NCBI GenBank assembly: GCA_946811695.1
Contig: OX328123.1
Span: 155,535,580 to 155,599,579 of the forward strand
DNA length: 64,000 nucleotides
From: Gonocerus acuteangulatus
Lineage: Eukaryota; Arthropoda; Insecta; Hemiptera; Coreidae
Direction: 5' to 3'
A program made the position numbers and the translations under genes. Shown here piece after piece: positions 11,043 through 64,000 of the stretch (its first letter is position 1; each line of letters starts with the position of its first letter). A model generated the notes under the pieces. It was not told the origin of the DNA. It made no database searches and saw only the letters and a program-made list of their open reading frames with translations.

Positions 11043-11449
11043 CAGTAAACTTCCATTAATCCAGCATGTTCAGGACTTGAAGCATACTGGATTATCAAAT
11101 ATTCTGGATTATCGGGTGCATGTCGAAAAAAATGGATAGAGGTAAAAATAAAACAAAATGTAGACATATTAGTACATATTTAATCTAAAATGATTAAAAT
11201 AAAATTGCACACTGTTAGAATTATACTGCCACCGTCAAAAGCTATAAACTGAACTGGCAACAAGTAGGTATTTGACCAGATAGAGGGTTTCCAGGCATTT
11301 TCTGTGACCCCATCGGGCACCACGGGGTTGTTGGGGTGGGGATTTCGCGGAATTGATGCATAAAAACTGAAGAGGCGCACTTTTCATGTTTGGCCTTGAC
11401 ACCCCTGCCGGGCCAGATTACAGGATGCCGGATTAGAGGAAGTTTACTG
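11043..11449. mobile_element. TA-flanked TIR element (pogo/Tigger-like MITE)
   Basis: The element starts CAGTAAACTTCCATTAATCC and ends with the inverse (GGATTAGAGGAAGTTTACTG). TA dinucleotides flank both sides (11041-11042 and 11450-11451). Ends of the CAGT type with a TA target fit the Tc1/mariner-pogo group. It is 407 bp long with no transposase. A truncated second copy is at 17649. Confidence 0.85.
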
Positions 11450-11641
11450 TATCTTTAAAATTTCCGTAATTATACATTTGTTTAAAATCACTTGTGGGGA
11501 TTATACAACAACATCAAAATGTATTTAAAATTTTATTAATTTCCTATTCAACTAGAAAAATCATAGACTCTTAAAGGCTCCTGTAAAAAAAAAAATAATA
11601 AATAAATACAATTTTTTTTCTGACCCTGAACATATTTTCAG

Positions 11642-58593
<46,952 letters not shown>

Positions 58594-58615
58594 ATAATAT
58601 GTTTTTTATTCTTGA

Positions 58616-58621
58616 AATAAA
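58616..58621 (+). terminator. Polyadenylation signal AATAAA
   Basis: AATAAA lies 23 bp after the alternative stop and 137 bp after the first stop, followed by a T-rich stretch. Confidence 0.7.
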
Positions 58622-58629
58622 GGATACAT

Positions 58630-60157
58630 TTTTTAATCAAACTGTTGTTATTCTATAAATCTCTTTAATCCATGGAACAACATATGCTTCACTCGAATAA
58701 CACCTTGACTTTGGAGATCTTTCTCTAAGGTCTTTTAAATTTTAAATGCTCCTGAAGAGGTGGCAAGATGGGGTGAAATATGTAGAGCAAAATAAAGGAT
58801 TTAATTTTAGAATGGTTTGTAATGAATGATTTTTGACCTTCTGTCACACACAGGAAACCAGCTCGAACACTTAAGGCCTCAGTCATCCCCCCCTGCCCCC
58901 TTAGTTCTAGTATTGTCATCTGCTTGCGATACACCCCGTGTAGTAGAAAAAAAAAAAAAAAAAAACCTCTTATGAAAGAAAATGTATTTTATTGCATACA
59001 TAATATTTGGATTGTACATAATTTCTTATTTCAACTTGTGGAAATTACATTAAAAAAACGCAATTCTAACAATAATATATATATATATATAAAAAAACAA
59101 CACTTTTCCATGAGCTATATTTAACTGAGGGCAGACCTTAAGCACTTTATAAACCATTTAGTGGCATTGTCATCTTTATTTATTTTATTTCTTTAGGCTT
59201 AAAAATTCCATTATTTGAACATTGTTATGTCCATAAAATAGGCACAAAAAGGAAACAAAAACTCTTCTAATAAAAATAATAAAAACATTCCTCCTAAGTT
59301 TTTATTAGGAAAATCTATTCGTGTATTTCAAGAAAATCACAAATGCTCATAAATGTCCTATCAAAAGTATTTTCCTTCCCTAAATAAAATGAACTAGGAC
59401 AAATGTTGGAATCATTTGTTACTTAGATTACAAACAATGTCTTCATTGCCTCACAATCACGTAGAAAGGGCTATCAGCTATGTTGTGACAATAACCTGTT
59501 CTGATTTGAACTAAGAATTGAGAATGCATAAACTGATAAAACATATTTTTGGGAGAAATTGATTAAAATTTTATTAATAATAATCACAATAACATTTAAA
59601 TATTAATACAAAAATAAGTAGTTTTGATTCAGAACATTTGTAGTTTTATTTTTTTTGTATCAGTCAAGTATATCTGGATTTCTTTTGGTATAAAATGGAA
59701 ACAAAAATAATTATTAGAAAAAATACTGAAATCCATCAACAAACTCTTTTTTTACACAAAGAATTTTTCAAAATAATAATAAAAAAATAAATAAAAACAT
59801 TACATCATGGCTTAGCTCTCAGTTTTTAATCCATATAATTCCACATAATCACTTAAAAATTGAAAGAATTAATTTACCTAATTCTCAAATATGTAAAAAC
59901 CAATAAAATGTTTATAAATACTACTGAAAACACTAACTAATTTATTTAAATCTATTTCCACCCTCACAAGTATATATCATTTCCACATACAAATATATAT
60001 ATTACACAATAACCTAGTAACAAAAACTTATGCGTATTCAAAGTTTTAAATATTACATAATATACATACTAATAAATACATAAAGACAGTCTATAAGAGT
60101 TTTGCTGATTTGTATCAGCTGGGGTAGGAAAAGGGAGAAGATGTGAAATAGGAGCGG
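58630..60157. other. Convergent intergenic region and 3' UTR of the USP gene
   Basis: AT-rich and largely free of mobile elements, except a minus-strand Penelope/foldback-like motif near 58745-58775 and an A-run at 58950. Several TTTATT (AATAAA on the minus strand) occur, for example near 59568 and 59177, and could end the minus-strand transcript. Confidence 0.5.
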
Positions 60158-60287
60158 CTATTGACTTGCCGGTGAGTCTTCGAGAGATATTTCAGGGCAC
60201 TTTTCATAGAATAATAAGTAGGCAGATGATGAAATTACTTCATTCAAGTTTGTTTTTTTCACTATGTCATCGGATGTAAAATACCAC
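60158..60287 (-). CDS. Ubiquitin-specific protease, last coding exon (USP30-like)
   Basis: On the minus strand, acceptor TTCTGTTTCAG precedes 60287 and the frame reads WYFTSDDIVKKTNLNEVISS and SAYLLFYEKCPEISLEDSPA, then SQ and TAG at 60160-60158. W-x-x-x-SDD-x-V...EVL-SSAYLLFYE is the C-terminal signature of USP deubiquitinases just after the catalytic His. The SDD-x-V-x-K-x-x-L-x-EV-x-SSSAYLLFYE wording best fits USP30, the mitochondrial outer-membrane deubiquitinase that opposes Parkin-dependent mitophagy. The assignment to USP30 is from memory of the family and rests on 42 residues. The gene runs right to left; upstream exons were not found in the remaining 3.7 kb. It converges on the ankyrin gene. 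Confidence 0.75.
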
Positions 60288-60333
60288 CTGAAACAGAAAA
60301 ATCTATTAGATCATAGAATCAAAGCTATATGAC

Positions 60334-60507
<174 letters not shown>

Positions 60508-60598
60508 TAAAAAAAAAGTCATATAGTATTTGACTTAAACAACTTCCGTTGATTGGTCCAAAGCCCAAAATGAGAAAATGGTGACGGAAAGTTTTTAA

Positions 60599-61230
60599 CA
60601 CTCTCGGTGCGGCTGTCCTTCCAGAAGGACACTAGTGATCCGTACCATTGTACGGGTGTCCTTTCGGAAGGACACTCCTCCATTACTTTTCCCTTTAGAT
60701 TCTAAAGGCTCATAGAAGGAGGGTATTGACTTTAACAGCTTCAGGTAAAGACAGTTGTCTTCAGTATTGTTTGGGCTTTCCAGCAGTGTTGTCTGTTTTC
60801 AAATCGGCTGACTGGAAGAGTTTTTATGAATTTTTAAACTTTTTCTTCAATAAATTGTTTATAAGTAAGTACAATTTATTATATAAAGGATATTTACTTC
60901 CTGATTTAATATATTTATATCCTACTCATATTTTTTGTATCGTTCCTTTAGTAATGTCAACAAAGGCTTCGATTTGTACCACTTCCGGTAACACCTTGTG
61001 TGGACCTAGACCCTTACCGTTCTTCCGTCCAACGAGTCCGATTTACATGAATCTTTACCATTATGCCACTCAGCATCCTCCAGTTGCTAACCCTCCGCGA
61101 TGAAAGAAACTTAGGTGTAAGAGGTGCCACAAAAAAAAAACACCTGATACTGCCCTGACTGTGAAGTGATCCCAGAGTCTGTCAGCAGAAAGAGTGCTTT
61201 GGGGCATTTCACGAAAAAGAAGGCTTCCGA
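60599..61230 (+). pseudogene. piggyBac-like element (family 2 relative) with transposase C-terminal relic
   Basis: TTAA at 60595-60598, then end CACTCTCGGTGCGGCTGTCC and the same subterminal AGGACACT blocks as the family 2 MITEs. From about 61030 the frame gives HYATQHPPVANPPR, a stop (61101-61103), then KKLRCKRCHKKK and, in a shifted frame, YCPDCEV. CxxC followed by YCPDC is the zinc-binding tail of piggyBac transposases. The N-terminal and catalytic DDD region is missing, so it is an internal deletion derivative. The right TIR is not recognised. Confidence 0.7.
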
Positions 61231-61497
61231 ATAATTTGGGCTAGCTGCTAATCTAAATAGATGTAAATAGTTTTCGTTTTTCTAAAATAATTAGGCTAGT
61301 TTTTTTAAATAATTAGATTAATTTGTGTAAATAGTTTCAATGTAAATAGTTTTCGTTTTTATTTTAATAATTAGTTAAAATTTATTCACTGTAAATTATT
61401 TTAAATTAGCATAATAAACAGCTTCATAACGAAAATATGTTGTCATTTCAGTTATGTAATAAACTGCAATAAATATCTGGTGATTCAAAGTAAGCAT

Positions 61498-61646
61498 TTT
61501 TTAACGGCACATCGACAAATCAGGGCCAATAGCGCTGACATCCAGGGTGCAGCGAGGAATTTTCTCAACGAGCCCTGGATGAGAAAATCCTGCCCATCTC
61601 CCGCTTATGAATCTAAGGCACTAGCCACTAGATCACGGGATACCCC
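61498..61646 (-). mobile_element. tRNA-derived SINE (family A)
   Basis: AACGGCACATCGACAAATCA, CATCCAGGGTGCAGCGAGGA and the head end ATCACGGGATACCCC match the other minus-strand copies. The B-box region is deleted. Confidence 0.8.
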
Positions 61647-61924
61647 AATAATTTGTTATTTTAGTTATGTTTGTTTTTCCTAAATGAAAAGTAACACAAA
61701 GTGCTAAACCAACGAAACAATGAAGAGGGCTGAAAATGATAACGGTAAAGGTTGATTCTTGACCTCATTCTATTAGCTTTGAATTGAAGAGAAACAGTCT
61801 TATACCTGCAAGGGCTGAAAAACACATTTTGCTGAAAAATAAACCTAAACTAAAATAAGTTGCCTGGGGGAGGGGGTGTAAATCGGTAAGGATGAAGCCC
61901 GCACAGCAGGTGGAATCTCGCGTA

Positions 61925-62100
61925 CGGACTGTCCCTCCTGAAGGACACTTCCGAAAATGAAATTCCGGTTAGTTTTCTTTGTTGCATTACTATTAAAATC
62001 ATCAGACATGATTAAAAAAAAATGTATCCATGAAAAATTCGAACAAAACATGCACCCGTAACTGAGGTATTCCCAAGAAATGACACCCACACCGAAAGTG
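61925..62100. mobile_element. TTAA element family 2, 5'-damaged copy
   Basis: The right end is intact: AATGACACCCACACCGAAAG then TG and TTAA (62101-62104). The body keeps ATGAAAAATTCGAACAAAAC and CTGAGGTATTCCCAAG. The left TIR is not recognised. Confidence 0.65.
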
Positions 62101-62237
62101 TTAAGGAAAGAAATAACGAAAGTGTATCAGGAGAAGAGATGGGTGGTAGAGGCCCAGCTATGTTAATGCTGTCTAGTGGAACCAGGAGAGTGAAACAGGC
62201 ATCTAAGGCTGTGCAGCTTGCCGTCTCATAAGGGTTA

Positions 62238-62820
62238 GGCCGAGAGCACACGGTTTGACTGTTCTGCAACTGCCGTTGGAAACGAGTTGTGCCTGAAACC
62301 AGGGTTTATTGCAACTGAAATAAAAGTTCTTTCTGCACATGGATGTACTGGCAAAGGGCTTGTTGTAAATCACTTGTGGTTATGGAGCAGTAAAAGTTTA
62401 GTGTCTATTTAGTATGATACGAGTTTGTTTTTAAGGTCTTGGCTTAGCCGTGTGAGCTGGCTATGTCAGACTCGGACGAAGAAGGTGTTGTTAACTATTA
62501 TGAATACCGAAGATGGCAAAGAGCACAGAGAGCATTGGGTTCACTCATACTTCAGCAAGAATGTGAACTAAAGACTATTTGTAGCAGCTTGAGAGCTGCC
62601 TCAGTCGGATAGACGACCAAAACACCACAAGGTCTCGTACAACTTAAGTCTACAAAGTAACTGCAAAAGCGGGCCCGCAGTTGTATGTGACTGGTTTGAG
62701 ATTGTCAAAAACCAGTCTCGTCATGTGTGCCTTCCCATTCCAATGCATTGCCATGCTTACGAAACAGCTGCATGCGAAACTGGTTTGCAACGGTAGTTCC
62801 AGGTCACACCGTGATGGGCC
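62238..62820 (+). mobile_element. PIF/Harbinger-type element with transposase N-terminal remnant
   Basis: TTA duplications at 62235-62237 and 62821-62823. Ends GGCCGAGAGCACACGGTTTGAC and, inverted, GGCCCATCACGGTGTGACC resemble each other. A frame from ATG 62463 reads YYEYRRWQRAQRALGSLILQ and QECELKTICSSLRAA, as at the start of Harbinger transposases, then stops. The catalytic domain is missing. It is inserted between two minisatellite units. The window's first 175 bp carry a relative. Confidence 0.8.
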
Positions 62821-63110
62821 TTAAGGTTGTACAGGATGTCATCTCGTAGGAGTTAAGCCTAATATCGACAATGCCGGGATCCTCGCTCCGAACTCCTCAG
62901 TACTTATGCTCGGGATGTTGATACCTGGGTTGCTAACTACAAGCTGCTTGCGTCACACTATGCGACCCAATCCATGCACTTTTCGGTAAAACGGTCATGC
63001 TCAAAGGCTCCTCAGTCCGAGCTGTTCGTTGCATGGAGACGGATATTTGTTGCCTCTTATTGTAGCATCAAGTTTTCACATAATAGGAAATGACAATGTA
63101 CACCAAATTG

Positions 63111-63299
63111 TTAAATTATATGAGCAACATCATTTATTTTTTTCTTTGTTTTTACTGCAGACTGTATTAAATGAACTAAATGGTTGAAATCCAGCTTTAA
63201 TATTCGTACAAAATTTAGGTAGTCCTGTTCGTATCTCATGCCTTGTAGCAGTCTGTTTTCATATTCTGAATTATTTTGATATATTTTTTGACCCAACAA
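63111..63299 (-). pseudogene. Harbinger-like transposase N-terminal fragment
   Basis: Minus-strand 62-residue frame LLQGMRYEQDYLNFVRILKL, DFNHLVHLIQSAVKTKKKI resembles the region ahead of the catalytic domain of PIF/Harbinger transposases (a strand of the form FxxFxRM-xxxxFxxLxxL). No catalytic motifs follow. It is on the opposite strand to the 62238 element. Confidence 0.5.
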
Positions 63300-63773
63300 C
63301 TTGGCATACGTCTTTTTTTCTTTTCTTTTTTTTAAATAATTCTTGCCATCACAATATGGCGCGGCAGCGGTTTCCTCATTGCGATGAAGTTGCCATATTA
63401 CTAAATAAGTTAATAATAAATACTAAACCGAAGTTTTGATTCATGCGGCGCTTTTGGCAGTTTGTCCGCTCACATTGAGCATTCGAGGTTAGTTAACATA
63501 GAACAGAGTATGCCTCACTCTGAGGCAGATGTGGTGGGGCATGTTCGATGCGAGCAGCCGCTCACTGTCCATACTAGGCTTTGAGGTCGTGCGGGTTGAA
63601 ATCTCCTAAGGGTAAAGGTCATGCGGGTTGCTGTCTCATAAGGGTTAAGGTCGTGCGGGTTCTCGTCTTGTAAATGTAAAGGTCGTGCAGGTTGACGTCT
63701 CGTAAAGGGTTAAGGTCATGCGAGTTGCCGTCTCATAAGGGTTAAGGCCGTGCGGGTTGCCGTCTCGTAAGTT

Positions 63774-64000
63774 AAAAAATATCCAGAATATCAGTTGTAA
63801 AGCAACCAGGAATTAACAAATATCTTATAAATAAATTCAAGGACTGCTAGTTTCATCAACTTGTTTATGTAATCTAATTTGTAACTACTTTGCTTAGAAT
63901 CTACGTTTATATATTGACATCAATTGCTTGAACCCTTTCTCTATCGGTGACTGCTCCAGCAGTCGAGAGTGGTTGGGAGCTGTGTACTGTTGACCTATGT
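63774..64000. other. Right edge of the window, nothing recognised
   Basis: AT-rich sequence without coding character or repeat match; it probably lies within an intron of the USP gene. Confidence 0.3.

Larger units (their letters stand above)
62208..63773 (+). repeat. Approximately 34-bp minisatellite, interrupted
   Basis: Six consecutive units of the form AAGGTCGTGCGGGTTGCCGT, CTCATAAGGGTT occupy 63583-63773 with substitutions. Isolated units flank the Harbinger element (62208-62237 and 62821-62857). The intervening 62858-63110 and 63300-63580 are GC-richer sequence with no recognised gene. Confidence 0.85.

Overview
The window is nuclear DNA from an animal with a large, AT-rich, repeat-laden genome, most likely a protostome and probably an arthropod. 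The grounds are: an arginine-kinase-type phosphagen kinase homologue (protostome-type phosphagen biology), spliced genes with introns up to about 22.7 kb, Jockey, R2-group, Penelope and Gypsy retroelements, Helentron-type (HINE) elements, tRNA-derived SINEs and many long (TA)n arrays. There are no bacterial operons, CRISPR arrays or rRNA genes. The species cannot be named from the sequence.

Three host loci can be supported. (1) 3709-4943 (+) is one long exon encoding a phosphagen-kinase-fold protein that has lost essentially every catalytic residue. (2) 11642-58593 (+) is an eight- or nine-exon gene encoding a Dpy-30 motif, an acidic linker and about six ankyrin repeats; all exon junctions I reconstructed are in phase. 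Its first exon was not found. The kinase exon contains phase-compatible donor sites just before its stop, so the two could be one gene (pseudokinase-Dpy30-ankyrin) with alternative 3' ends. The Dpy-30 motif points to axonemal or other docking scaffolds, which is inference. (3) 60158-60287 (-) is the last coding exon of a ubiquitin-specific protease, best matching USP30, transcribed toward locus 2.

Nearly everything else is mobile DNA inside introns. 1-11.6 kb: SINEs, TTAA-flanked MITEs, long inverted repeats. 11.6-22 kb: Jockey fragments, including an internally deleted element, and pogo-like and TTAA MITEs. 22-34 kb: a dead Gypsy element bordered by a near-perfect 79-bp-arm palindrome, and a Jockey copy interrupted by a TIR element with an exact 8-bp target duplication. 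34-57 kb: tandem arrays with a strong palindrome in each monomer, HINE elements (two directly head-to-tail), a Penelope element with a hammerhead-like motif, and an R2-group element split by a HINE. 60-64 kb: a piggyBac relic and a Harbinger element inserted in a 34-bp minisatellite.

The most notable items are the catalytically dead phosphagen kinase next to, or fused with, a Dpy30-ankyrin scaffold; the palindromic arrays whose centre is TAATATTAC, inside rolling-circle-type elements; and an unusually large collection of TTAA-flanked TIR families.
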